A DNA stretch of 9,182 nt from Pseudomonadota bacterium (GCA_028873275.1 JAGWLJ010000039.1:1-9182), one strand, 5' to 3'. Shown: positions 1-7,339, counted from the first letter of the stretch. Translations and numbers: made by a program. Notes: generated from the letters alone by a model not told the origin.

Positions 1-52
1 GACCTGCCATTAGCGCTGCAGAGATAAGAACAAGACTGAAAAAACGCCGCAT
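1..52 (-). CDS. N-terminus of an exported protein (partial)
   Basis: Only the first 17 codons lie in the window; the gene continues beyond the left edge. Reading leftward from an ATG at 52-50, the product starts MRRFFSLVLISAALMAG. This has two arginines followed by a hydrophobic stretch, a typical Sec signal-peptide start. A good Shine-Dalgarno, AGGAG on the minus strand (plus-strand 59-63), sits 6 bases before the ATG and supports this start. Nothing of the mature protein is visible, so no function can be given. The gene is divergent from the polysaccharide operon, and the intervening region would have to hold the promoters of both. Confidence 0.6.
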   Translation of the reverse strand, partial: MRRFFSLVLISAALMAG

Positions 53-371
53 AGTTTTCTCCTGAATAATTTTCTTCCACTTGACTATCGTAGTTTGGCG
101 TAAAGAAGCCATGTGGATTCCGGCCGATTCAATTCTCTCGAAGTCGCTTTATCAACTAATTAACTATTTTATTGCATTATATGGAAAATACGGTCAAAAT
201 CGCCTATCCAAGGATAGCCATCTCTGGAATCCAAGAAATCAGCGGGTGTAATTTGCTTAGATCGGCAATCTTCTAGTAAAATAGCGCCTAAAGTGATACA
301 AAATGGGCAGCTCGATCTTAATTTATTAACCAACTGTTTTTCCTTTGTTAACCACAAAACATTATAGTTAA
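53..371. other. Divergent AT-rich intergenic region
   Basis: This stretch separates two divergent genes and is visibly more AT-rich than the coding DNA. I see no convincing gene. Near its right end are two TTAACC hexamers in direct repeat (326-331 and 348-353), 22 bases apart start to start, or about two helical turns. They could be a regulator site. A TATAGT at 363-368 could be a -10 element for the rightward operon, but no good -35 lies at the right distance, so the operon may depend on an activator. A 62-codon leftward reading frame at 169-357 lacks a Shine-Dalgarno and is not called. Confidence 0.4.
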
Positions 372-389
372 AGGCGTTAGGAAACGCCT
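372..389 (+). promoter_or_regulatory. Hairpin presenting the SD of the operon's first gene
   Basis: AGGCGTT (372-378) and AACGCCT (383-389) are perfectly complementary over 7 bp and enclose the tetraloop AGGA (379-382). That tetraloop is the Shine-Dalgarno of the glycosyltransferase gene, whose ATG begins at the very next base, 390. The hairpin thus occupies the whole ribosome-binding site. It could either display the AGGA in its loop or hinder ribosome access. Structure and position are seen directly; any role in translational control is inference. Confidence 0.55.
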
Positions 390-1670
390 ATGCACTATGC
401 GATTGCCTTATTGCTGAAGATTATTCTGGTCGCCGTGGTACTGCTGATCGTCGTCTATACGATCCGGCATTATTATTTTACGCTCAACCGCTTATTTGGC
501 CGCCAGCGTTATCCCTATCTCAACGTCGATACGGCAGATTGGCCCAGCGTCACCGTGCTCGTTCCGGCGCATAATGAGGAAGCCGTAATCGCCGACTCCC
601 TGTTGGCGTTCACGCGTGTTAGCTATCCGCGCGACCGCATCAAGGTTATCATCGTCAATGACCGTTCGAACGATAATACCGGAGTCATCATCGATGATTT
701 CGCAGCGCGTTTTCCCGATCTCATCATTCCGTTTCACCGGCAGGAAGGTATCGGCGGCAAGGCACCGGCGCTCAAGGATGCCACGGAGAGGGTGGAGAGC
801 GATATCATCATTGTATTCGATGCCGATTACATTCCCGGGCGTGGGCTGATCAAGCAACTAGTGGCGCCTTTCTTCGATCCGGAAGTAGGGCTGGTGATGG
901 GCCGTGTCGTTCCTGTCAATCTCAAGAGCAACCTCCTGACGCGCTTGCTTGACCTTGAGCGCTCTGGCGGCTACCAGGTGGACCAGCAGGCGCGCATGAA
1001 TCTCGGCCTGGTGCCGCAATACGGCGGCACGGTGGGTGGCGTGCGCATGGCAGCGCTCAACGACGCGGGCGGCTGGCTCGACGACACACTGGCCGAGGAC
1101 ACCGACCTCACCTATCGCGCTATTCTGCGCGGCTGGAAATCGGTATACCAGAATCGCTCCGAATGCTTCGAGGAAGCGCCGGAAACTTGGCCGGCCCGCA
1201 TCCGCCAGATTCAGCGCTGGGCCAAGGGGCATAACCAGTCGCTGGCGCGTTACGCCGCCGGTTGCCTGGATAATGATCGCATGCCGCGCTGGCAGCGGTT
1301 TGATGGCCTGTTGCTACTTGGCGTGTATGCCATGTCACTGGTCACCATTATCGGCTGGATTGCGGCGATCCTGCTTTATTATATGGGCGAAGACAATATT
1401 ATCATGGGACCGCTATCCATCATGGCGGTGGCATCCTACGGCTCCGTCGGTAATTTTGCCGCTTTCTTCGAGATCGGCGCGGCAACTTATTTGGATGGCG
1501 GGCGTCGGCGCCTGCTGTTGTTGCCCTTCAATCAGGCCAATTTTTTCATCAGCATGATGGCGGTGTGCCATGCCACGCTGGCGCAGATCATCCATCCACC
1601 ACATAAGTCGGGTACGTGGAGCAAAACGCCGCGCTTCAGAACTTCCGACTCGCTGACGGGGATGTTATGA
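390..1670 (+). CDS. Membrane-bound processive family-2 glycosyltransferase (polysaccharide synthase)
   Basis: This 426-residue protein is a GT-A fold, family-2 glycosyltransferase of the synthase kind (PgaC/NodC/BcsA-like). Such enzymes polymerise a sugar from its nucleotide donor and pass the chain across the inner membrane. An N-terminal membrane helix (about 4-24) precedes the catalytic domain. Visible motifs are PAHNEE (59-64), VNDRSNDNT (89-97), the metal/UDP-binding DAD (144-146), GGTVGGVR (212-219), LAEDTD (234-239) containing the likely catalytic base, and QIQRW (273-277), the QxxRW motif of processive enzymes. Hydrophobic segments at about 305-330, 338-362 and 378-402 form the C-terminal membrane part, which ends with a WSKTPR stretch (410-415). 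There is no PilZ domain, so direct c-di-GMP control as in BcsA is not evident. The start follows AGGA with 7-base spacing. The next gene overlaps by 4 bases. The substrate is not readable from the sequence; the linked epimerase suggests UDP-ManNAc. Confidence 0.92.
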   Translation: MHYAIALLLKIILVAVVLLIVVYTIRHYYFTLNRLFGRQRYPYLNVDTADWPSVTVLVPAHNEEAVIADSLLAFTRVSYPRDRIKVIIVNDRSNDNTGVIIDDFAARFPDLIIPFHRQEGIGGKAPALKDATERVESDIIIVFDADYIPGRGLIKQLVAPFFDPEVGLVMGRVVPVNLKSNLLTRLLDLERSGGYQVDQQARMNLGLVPQYGGTVGGVRMAALNDAGGWLDDTLAEDTDLTYRAILRGWKSVYQNRSECFEEAPETWPARIRQIQRWAKGHNQSLARYAAGCLDNDRMPRWQRFDGLLLLGVYAMSLVTIIGWIAAILLYYMGEDNIIMGPLSIMAVASYGSVGNFAAFFEIGAATYLDGGRRRLLLLPFNQANFFISMMAVCHATLAQIIHPPHKSGTWSKTPRFRTSDSLTGML

Positions 1671-2743
1671 ACCTGCTGCTCTTTCTGATTTGCATACTCA
1701 TCCTGTTTGCGCTGCCGCTGCTGCCTGCCCTGCTCGAACTCGAATTCCCGTCGGATAATGAGCCGCTGAGAATCGTGCAGGAATATGACACCGACATTCG
1801 TCATTTCGCTACTGGCTTCAAGTCATATCTCAAAAAGCGTTTTGAAAATTTTTCCTTTGCCACCTTCGCTGAAGGCACGCTGGAAGATGGCAGTTCTTAT
1901 CAGATGGTCGGGCAATCCTCCGCTCCCGTACTCGACACGCATGAATATATTGTCGGCACCACCTCCAGGCTAATCCTTGCGTCCGAACCCCTTCATCTGC
2001 CTGAGCACGTGGCTTTTGAGAACGAGGTATACGGCGGGAAAACCATTCGTACCGGCAGGGGTGGCCGCTACCGTGCCGTACTAGCGGAGAGTGATCTGCA
2101 ATTGGCTGAAAACACTACTGTCCTGCGCTGGATGCACAGCGGCGCTACGCTGCGTGCGGAAGTAAATTGCCGCCTGTTTGGCCGCGCCTCGGCTGACAAC
2201 ACTATGCACATTGCGGAGGGCTGCCGCTTCGAGCGATTGAACGCTCCCGTCATTTATTTTGGCAATGCAGAAGAAATGCCGCTGCTTCCCGATGCAACGC
2301 AACTGACGCCGCTCAAGATGCCCGAGCATATCAGCTTCGTTTATAAAAACCGCTGGGTAGTAGAAGACGATCTCCATGTACCCCCGCGCAGCATTTTCGA
2401 AGGCGACCTGATCGCTACGCGCGATGTATTCATCGGCGAAGGCTCAATCATCAAAGGCGGCGTGAAAGCCAATCGCCACCTGTCGCTGGGCGCAGGTGTA
2501 TCTATCGAAGGTTCAGTCGTTGCCACGGAGAATCTTTTTATCGATCGCCATTGCCGCATTCACGGCCCTATAATCGCAGAAGATCGCATTGTCATCGCCA
2601 ACGGCAGTGTAATTGGCCGCCAAGACCGGCCCACTACCGTTACCGCACCAGTGATTGAAATCGCGCCAGAGGTCACCGTGTTCGGCAGCGTGTGGGCGCT
2701 GGACAGCGCCTTAGTTGCACAGCCGCAGGGAGCCATCGCATGA
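1667..2743 (+). CDS. Membrane-anchored bactofilin-like (polymer-forming) beta-helix protein
   Basis: This is a 358-residue protein. I chose the ATG at 1667, which overlaps the stop of the glycosyltransferase as ATGA, because it places a hydrophobic helix at residues 1-24. An upstream in-frame ATG at 1616 would only add residues read inside the preceding gene. After the helix comes about 200 residues I do not recognise. From about 230 to 345 there are short beta-strand repeats of the bactofilin/left-handed-helix kind (for example IFEGDLIATRDVFIGEGS, then SLGAGVSIEGSVVATENLFI, then IVIANGSVIG). Bactofilins self-assemble into filaments and act as scaffolds. The helix is flanked on its C-terminal side by acidic residues (E24, E26, D30, E32), which favours a periplasmic location for the rest, whereas classical bactofilins are cytoplasmic. 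A role as scaffold for the polysaccharide machine is inference from the operon. Confidence 0.78.
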   Translation: MNLLLFLICILILFALPLLPALLELEFPSDNEPLRIVQEYDTDIRHFATGFKSYLKKRFENFSFATFAEGTLEDGSSYQMVGQSSAPVLDTHEYIVGTTSRLILASEPLHLPEHVAFENEVYGGKTIRTGRGGRYRAVLAESDLQLAENTTVLRWMHSGATLRAEVNCRLFGRASADNTMHIAEGCRFERLNAPVIYFGNAEEMPLLPDATQLTPLKMPEHISFVYKNRWVVEDDLHVPPRSIFEGDLIATRDVFIGEGSIIKGGVKANRHLSLGAGVSIEGSVVATENLFIDRHCRIHGPIIAEDRIVIANGSVIGRQDRPTTVTAPVIEIAPEVTVFGSVWALDSALVAQPQGAIA

Positions 2744-3756
2744 ACTGGCGCGCTCTATTATATTTATATATGGTGTTGATAGCGTGGCTGCCGGTCAAGG
2801 CTATTGCCGAACCGCTCGATCTCTCGGCTTATCAGGAAAAAGACGGCGCTATCGTAACCTGGCGCGGCAGCGGCGTGGTCGATCCCTATTTCGCCACCAA
2901 GGCGCTCCTGATGGCTGCCGATGCCGGGCTTTCTATTGAAGAACCGGCGAAAGCCTGGATCGCCTGGCTGTTACCACGGCAGCAGTCCAACGGCTTATTC
3001 AATCGCTATAAATATGACCCGGACAAAGGCTGGCAGAGTTATGACGCCGCCGATGCCGACGATGCGCTGCTGGCCCTGTGGATCGAACTGCTATACAGAC
3101 TGGCGCCTCCAGGCAATATGTCTTCCGCCTGGAAGATCAGCATCAAAAAAGCCGAAACCGGCCTTTCTGTTCTCTATGCAAAAGAATCCGGTATCTACCA
3201 CGTTTCCTCGACGCTCGCTGCCGGGCTGCTGATGGACAATCTTGAGATCTACGCCTCATTCCAACGCATCGCCAAGGAACAGCGGCGCATCGGCCTCTCC
3301 GCGCAGGCCAAAGACTATATCGCCAGGGCCAACCGCTTGCGCCAGGATCTTCTGAATGTCTTTCGCCCAGACAAGGACAAGCCGTTCCTCATTTCCACGC
3401 AGCCGCGCAAGGAAAGTGAATTCTACCCCGACAAGGTCGCGCAGCTATTCTCGCTGTTTTACGGACTGGAGGACCGGGAAAGCGCGCTGCATGAATACCG
3501 CAACTGGATACGCAGCAACCGCAAGGAGTGGCTTTCCAGGATCAGGAAGAATTATCCCATGGGGCTGCTTGCCGTCATCGCGCTATCGCTGGAGGATACG
3601 GATACTGCCTCGTGCTGGCGCAATATCGTCCTGAGAAACCATGAGGACATACTATGGAACGTCATGGAGGAGTCGGCGCTGCAGCAAATCCAGTGGCAGC
3701 TCAGGAAAACAGGCGATGAAGACGGCACGGCCTGCATCGACGGGGATACGTTATGA
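2740..3756 (+). CDS. Exported alpha-helical protein, GH8/BcsZ-like glycosidase candidate
   Basis: This 338-residue protein starts at the ATG overlapping the previous stop (ATGA), with AGGGAG 7 bases upstream. A signal peptide covers residues 1-23, with likely cleavage after AIA. The mature part is rich in amphipathic helices with alternating aromatic and acidic residues. It resembles six-hairpin (alpha/alpha)6 glycosidases such as GH8, the family of the BcsZ endoglucanase in cellulose operons. Suggestive points are VVDPYFATKALLMAADAG (46-63), the acidic cluster YDAADADDALLALW (101-114) where GH8 enzymes carry an SDGD-type motif, and GLLMDNLEIYASF (162-174). The EGQSYGM-type motif holding the GH8 catalytic acid is not visible, so the protein may be a diverged or inactive relative. 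Its place beside a polysaccharide synthase fits a periplasmic hydrolase, lyase or chain-guiding role. The family assignment is tentative. Confidence 0.6.
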   Translation: MNWRALLYLYMVLIAWLPVKAIAEPLDLSAYQEKDGAIVTWRGSGVVDPYFATKALLMAADAGLSIEEPAKAWIAWLLPRQQSNGLFNRYKYDPDKGWQSYDAADADDALLALWIELLYRLAPPGNMSSAWKISIKKAETGLSVLYAKESGIYHVSSTLAAGLLMDNLEIYASFQRIAKEQRRIGLSAQAKDYIARANRLRQDLLNVFRPDKDKPFLISTQPRKESEFYPDKVAQLFSLFYGLEDRESALHEYRNWIRSNRKEWLSRIRKNYPMGLLAVIALSLEDTDTASCWRNIVLRNHEDILWNVMEESALQQIQWQLRKTGDEDGTACIDGDTL

Positions 3757-4988
3757 CGCAGAAGCCAAGAATCCTCCTTGCCATGGGCACTCGCCCTGAA
3801 ATCATCAAAATGGCGCCGATCTATTTCGAGTTCAAAGCGCGTGGCGTGGAACCGATCGTGCTGCATACCGGCCAGCACGCCGACCTGGCGCTGCCGCATT
3901 ACCGGTTTTTCGGCTTCACTCCCGATCACGATCTTGACATCCGGCGTACCCCCAGCCCGCCACAGCCGGCGCATACCGGCGGGCATGATCTGGCTGAGCT
4001 CACCAGCGCATTGCTCAATGCCGTCTCCTCCGTAATTATGGATGTCTCACCAGCAGCAGTCCTGGTGCATGGCGATACCAGCAGTGCGCTGGCGGCGGCG
4101 CTAGCTTCCTTCTATCACCAGCTGCCGGTAGCGCATATTGAGGCGGGCCTGCGCTCGCACAATGCGTTCAATCCTTTCCCGGAAGAGAAAAACCGTGTGC
4201 TGATTGCGCAGCTGGCGCGCTGGCATTTCGCTCCCACCGAGCGCGCCAAGCGCAACCTCATGGCCGAGGGCGTGCCAGAATCGCATATCCATGTCGTTGG
4301 CAATACCATTGTCGAGGCGGCTCAACTAGGCAGCAAAAAAGTTGAAGAATACCTGGCGCAGGCTGGCGACCAGGAACCGATGATCGTTCAGAAGCTGCGC
4401 GAGCAGGCTGGTCAGCGGAAGATTATTCTGGTGACGATGCACCGCCGCGAAAATCAGGCGACTAATGTTGCTCAAGTGGCAAAAGCCGTGCGTGAACTGC
4501 TGGAGCGCCACGAGGATATTTTCGTCGTGTGGCCCATGCATCCCAATCCGAAAATCGTCAGCGCCGTGCGCAGCGCCATCGACCTGCGCAGCCTGCCAGA
4601 ATCGGCCGCGGCAAGATTGCATTTGAGCAACCCTCTCTCCTATCCGCTCTTCCTGTGGGTACTTGAACATTCCTGGCTGGTGCTGACCGATTCCGGCGGC
4701 ATCCAGGAAGAAACCGTAGCGCTGCGCATTCCAGTGCTGATCCTGCGCGAAACCACCGAGCGGCCAGAAGTGCTGGAAACCGGCATCGGCATACTGACCG
4801 GTTCCGACAAGGACAACATACTCAAACATGCCGCAAATTTCCTCAATGCGCGCGAGAAGAGCGCCGCCTTCCATCACTTCAATAATCCTTTCGGCGATGG
4901 AACAGCAGCCAGGCGCATCTGCGGCACCCTGCTGGATGAGCTTGCCATGCCGCTACTGCCCGATCTTTCCGGAAAGGACGCTCAATGA
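3753..4988 (+). CDS. wecB: UDP-N-acetylglucosamine 2-epimerase (non-hydrolysing)
   Basis: This 411-residue cytoplasmic enzyme interconverts UDP-GlcNAc and UDP-ManNAc. The family signatures are all present and in order: GTRPE (12-16), HTGQH (38-42), HGDTS (106-110), HIEAGLRS (128-135), FPEEKNR (142-148), MHRREN (229-234), PMHPNP (261-266), LTDSGGIQEE (311-320), TERPE (335-339) and GDGTA (381-385). It is somewhat longer than typical WecB/MnaA proteins of about 375 residues. The excess is partly a Pro/His-rich stretch near 66-78 and partly the tail after 395. The ATG overlaps the previous stop by 4 bases and is preceded by GGGGA with 6-base spacing. Lying inside a synthase operon, the enzyme most likely supplies UDP-ManNAc (or its dehydrogenated derivative) to the glycosyltransferase at 390. 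No UDP-ManNAc dehydrogenase is present in the window, so a ManNAc polymer is the simplest inference. The gene symbol is by family. Confidence 0.95.
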   Translation: MTQKPRILLAMGTRPEIIKMAPIYFEFKARGVEPIVLHTGQHADLALPHYRFFGFTPDHDLDIRRTPSPPQPAHTGGHDLAELTSALLNAVSSVIMDVSPAAVLVHGDTSSALAAALASFYHQLPVAHIEAGLRSHNAFNPFPEEKNRVLIAQLARWHFAPTERAKRNLMAEGVPESHIHVVGNTIVEAAQLGSKKVEEYLAQAGDQEPMIVQKLREQAGQRKIILVTMHRRENQATNVAQVAKAVRELLERHEDIFVVWPMHPNPKIVSAVRSAIDLRSLPESAAARLHLSNPLSYPLFLWVLEHSWLVLTDSGGIQEETVALRIPVLILRETTERPEVLETGIGILTGSDKDNILKHAANFLNAREKSAAFHHFNNPFGDGTAARRICGTLLDELAMPLLPDLSGKDAQ

Positions 4989-5848
4989 ACCGCCTGTTCC
5001 TCGTTTCCGTCTGTTTCGCCTGCTTCATGCGGATGGCGCACGCCGACGACACCACCGCAATCCCCATGCCGCTGACGCCGCTCCTCGAAAGCGGGCCGCA
5101 GGTCACTACCGCACCGCCATCTCCTCCGAGCCCAAACTTTGCCCCAACTGGATATGTGGAAGGCGGCGCCGGCGCATCGAGCGTCACTCATCATTATGGC
5201 GGCGGCGGAGAGATGTATGTCCGCGGCGATGTGCAGACCGATCCCGACAACCGCTGGAACATGGAGCTCGACGACCAGACACGCTTCCACTCCAGCGGCA
5301 CATATGAAGCCATAGGCAACACGCATATCTGGGAAAAGGATTTATACAGCACCGAAGGCATCGGCATCGGCCAGTCGGGTATCTTTCTTCCGCGTTACCG
5401 CATAGACGCGTCGCTCAACCAGGCATGGACCGAATACAGCCTGCTGGGCACGATAGGCTACATGCATTTCGATGCCATGGATGTGCACAGCAGCGACAGC
5501 ATCCTGCTGGCGGGAGCTTATTATTTCCCCGACGCCTGGATCGGTCAGGCCGGCATCTGGTTTAACCGCAGCAATCCGGGCGGCGTGTTCTCCACCACGC
5601 AATTCATAGCCGTCACCAAAAGCGCGCCCAAAGATTATCAGGCTACGCTGCGCTACGATTTCGGCCGCGAGGCCTATCAGGTGATCGGACAGAACAGCGC
5701 CATCACCGATTTCAGCAGCCAGACCATTTCACTCGATGTTCGTAAATGGGTATGGAAAGATTGGGGCGTTCACGCCCAGGCCAGCTATTACGACAACCCG
5801 TTTTATAGCCGCAGCGAAGGCACACTGGGATTATTTTATGAGTTCTGA
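4985..5848 (+). CDS. YaiO-like outer-membrane beta-barrel protein
   Basis: This 287-residue protein has a signal peptide (1-20, ending RMAHA), a Pro/Thr/Ser-rich linker (about 25-55) and a region of alternating, aromatic-rich beta strands from about 57 to the end. It terminates in LGLFYEF, the aromatic C-terminus recognised by the outer-membrane assembly machinery. The segment LRYDFGREAYQ (222-232), then SLDVRKWVWKDWGVHAQASY (249-268) and the terminal strand, matches my recollection of the layout of the YaiO-type outer-membrane domain. That domain is also found in exporters linked to glycosyltransferases. There is no N-terminal TPR region as in PgaA or NfrA, so this would be a stand-alone barrel. 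It is probably the exit pore for the polymer. The ATG overlaps the epimerase stop by 4 bases and follows AAGGA at 6-base spacing. Outer-membrane location is confident; the YaiO assignment is from pattern memory. Confidence 0.75.
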   Translation: MNRLFLVSVCFACFMRMAHADDTTAIPMPLTPLLESGPQVTTAPPSPPSPNFAPTGYVEGGAGASSVTHHYGGGGEMYVRGDVQTDPDNRWNMELDDQTRFHSSGTYEAIGNTHIWEKDLYSTEGIGIGQSGIFLPRYRIDASLNQAWTEYSLLGTIGYMHFDAMDVHSSDSILLAGAYYFPDAWIGQAGIWFNRSNPGGVFSTTQFIAVTKSAPKDYQATLRYDFGREAYQVIGQNSAITDFSSQTISLDVRKWVWKDWGVHAQASYYDNPFYSRSEGTLGLFYEF

Positions 5849-6617
5849 CGACAGCTTCCTGCATAAGCGGCGCATGGGAGCCAGAGGCTCGATCATTCCC
5901 ATGCATCATGCGCTACGCGTCGTGCATTTAAACCCGTCGAGCCGGCGCGCCATCGTGCTGCTGCCGATCGCCTTCGACGTGGTGCTGTGGTTCTGCCTCG
6001 ATCCTATTCTCCGCCTGTGGAGCAGCATGTTCCGATTTTTTATCACGCATCTCGGGCTGCATGGTCGCGTATTCACTTTAGGCGTAGAGATGCCCTGGGG
6101 TATTATTGACATGCCGTTTCCCGCCTTACCGGTATCGCTGCCCTCCGTTTCCGCCGTATGGATCAACCTGCTGGTATGTATCGCCGGATTTTTCCTGTCG
6201 CGGTTGATCCGCAACCGGTTCATGCCGCTGGCTTTCCTGCTGCGTTTTATCCTGGTCATCCAGGCCAGTGCTTCTCTTTATTTCTTCATTAGTCCGCACA
6301 GCTTCCCCTATTCTTTGGGCACCTATATCACGCAGTGCCTGACACTTGGCGTCTACCTGCTGCTTCTTACGCCGCTCATCCTGGCAATGATCTACTATAT
6401 TTTCGACGTGGCCTTCTGGTGCAAGCCGGCGCTGACGGCGCTGATACTGGTTTATTTCATCATCGCGCTGCCGTTTCAGTACATGCTGCACGCCATGATC
6501 ATCAGCTACGGCAGCCTGTTATTCATGCCGATGCTGTACATCATGTGCAGCTTTCTTCTCAATACGTTTATCTTCATCTGCTTCTATTCCTGGGGGATGA
6601 CATGGAAAACGACGTGA
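5838..6617 (+). CDS. Polytopic inner-membrane protein of unknown function
   Basis: I do not recognise this 259-residue protein. The start at 5838 overlaps the end of the barrel gene by 11 bases and has TGGGA 7 bases upstream. An in-frame ATG at 5736 would lengthen it only with residues read inside the barrel gene. About 35 polar, basic residues (KRR at 10-12, RR at 36-37) precede roughly six membrane segments near 38-60, 104-124, 128-152, 164-187, 196-218 and 225-250. A Pro-rich loop (about 85-103) probably lies outside the membrane. No transporter, acyltransferase or ligase motif is apparent. It is the last gene of the tightly overlapping operon, so it likely takes part in synthesis, modification or export of the polysaccharide, but this is inferred from position only. 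Confidence 0.8.
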   Translation: MSSDDSFLHKRRMGARGSIIPMHHALRVVHLNPSSRRAIVLLPIAFDVVLWFCLDPILRLWSSMFRFFITHLGLHGRVFTLGVEMPWGIIDMPFPALPVSLPSVSAVWINLLVCIAGFFLSRLIRNRFMPLAFLLRFILVIQASASLYFFISPHSFPYSLGTYITQCLTLGVYLLLLTPLILAMIYYIFDVAFWCKPALTALILVYFIIALPFQYMLHAMIISYGSLLFMPMLYIMCSFLLNTFIFICFYSWGMTWKTT

Positions 6618-6718
6618 CGATGGATTTTCGCGTCAAAAATCGTACAAAATCCGGCAAAGAAACTGATTATTAACCGTTTTTCATTTAAATTTTTACCTTT
6701 ATCCCCTAGAGTGATAGC
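6618..6718. other. T-rich intergenic spacer, possible weak promoter
   Basis: These 101 bases separate the operon from the next gene. The stretch 6670-6697 (TTAACC, then T-rich) resembles the AT-rich DNA in front of the operon at about 326-355. I see no clear -35/-10 pair and no strong terminator hairpin. The next gene could therefore be transcribed by read-through or from an activator-dependent promoter. Confidence 0.3.
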
Positions 6719-7189
6719 ATGACAAACGATACACAAGACTGGCAACCTCCCGAGAAGCGCCGCAACTTTCTGCGCTCGACGCTGTTTATCATCCTGGTCA
6801 TTGTCATCCTTTTCACGGTGGGGTGCCTATTCCTCTATTGGATGATGGACGATTACCTGGGCAGCCATTTCGACACCAACCGTTACATGATGTCGAAAAT
6901 CGAGAGCGGCGGCAACGACACCTATATGATGTGGAAATTCGACAAGCGCACCGGCGCTACCGAGCTGTGCACCCGCACGACCGATCCCGCCGCGCCGCTG
7001 GTCTGCGTCAAATCGCTCAGCCTCGATGCCAAGGATCTGCACAACAAGCCGCTGGCCATTGAACAGCCGGAACAGGTCAGTAATAAGCAGTGCACCGCCG
7101 TGGTCGACACGGTGCTCGAGGAAATGCAGCGCTGGCAGGCTTCTAACGGCGCTAATGCCCCGCAACCGCGCAAAGACAAAACCCCGTAA
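6719..7189 (+). CDS. Small single-span membrane protein, unknown function
   Basis: This 156-residue protein begins with a polar N-terminus containing KRR (13-15), has one membrane helix at about 20-41, and a C-terminal domain of about 115 residues. The positive-inside rule places that domain in the periplasm. The segment MMWKFDKRTGATELC (70-84) looks like the strand-turn-strand 'W-x-x-D-x-x-TG-x-x-x-x-C' pattern seen in several small anchored proteins. C84, C96 and C125 could form a disulfide outside the cytoplasm. The tail is Pro/Lys-rich. The Shine-Dalgarno is weak (AGAGTG, 5 bases before the ATG). The gene lies 101 bases after the polysaccharide operon and is followed by a hairpin terminator, so it may be the operon's last, loosely coupled member. 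No function is assigned. Confidence 0.72.
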   Translation: MTNDTQDWQPPEKRRNFLRSTLFIILVIVILFTVGCLFLYWMMDDYLGSHFDTNRYMMSKIESGGNDTYMMWKFDKRTGATELCTRTTDPAAPLVCVKSLSLDAKDLHNKPLAIEQPEQVSNKQCTAVVDTVLEEMQRWQASNGANAPQPRKDKTP

Positions 7190-7220
7190 ATTGCATTATT
7201 TTGTTAGGGTTATCCCCTAT

Positions 7221-7252
7221 ATCCCCGGCTTTGACCCGAGGGATCCATTTTT
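7221..7252 (+). terminator. Probable rho-independent terminator
   Basis: ATCCCCGG (7221-7228) pairs with CCGAGGGAT (7236-7244) with one bulged A, enclosing a 7-base loop. The stem is followed after three bases by five T residues. It lies 31 bases past the stop at 7189 and ahead of the strong promoter at 7340. The bulge and the short T-run make it of moderate strength. Confidence 0.5.
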
Positions 7253-7339
7253 ATGCCTATTTTCAGGATAAATAGCAATAAATTCATACGATGCGAGCCA
7301 AAGTAACGTAATATACAACTATAGATACGCTTAAACCGC

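Noticed and set aside
169..357. 62-codon leftward reading frame in the divergent intergenic region
   Set aside because: It needs a TTG start with no Shine-Dalgarno and has no recognisable domain. A gene remnant is possible, but nothing positive supports it.
858..1232. Leftward 124-codon frame inside the glycosyltransferase gene
   Set aside because: It is antisense to conserved glycosyltransferase motifs and has no features of its own.
1616..1666. Upstream in-frame start for the bactofilin-like gene
   Set aside because: It would extend the protein with residues read inside the glycosyltransferase gene and bury the membrane helix; the ATGA overlap at 1667 matches the other junctions.
2692..2739. 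Upstream in-frame start for the glycosidase-like gene
   Set aside because: The signal peptide begins properly at the ATG at 2740, which has AGGGAG at 7 bases; the longer form would mask it.
5736..5837. Upstream in-frame start for the six-span membrane protein
   Set aside because: The extra 34 residues are out-of-frame reading of the barrel gene's last strands; the start at 5838 has an SD and a short overlap.
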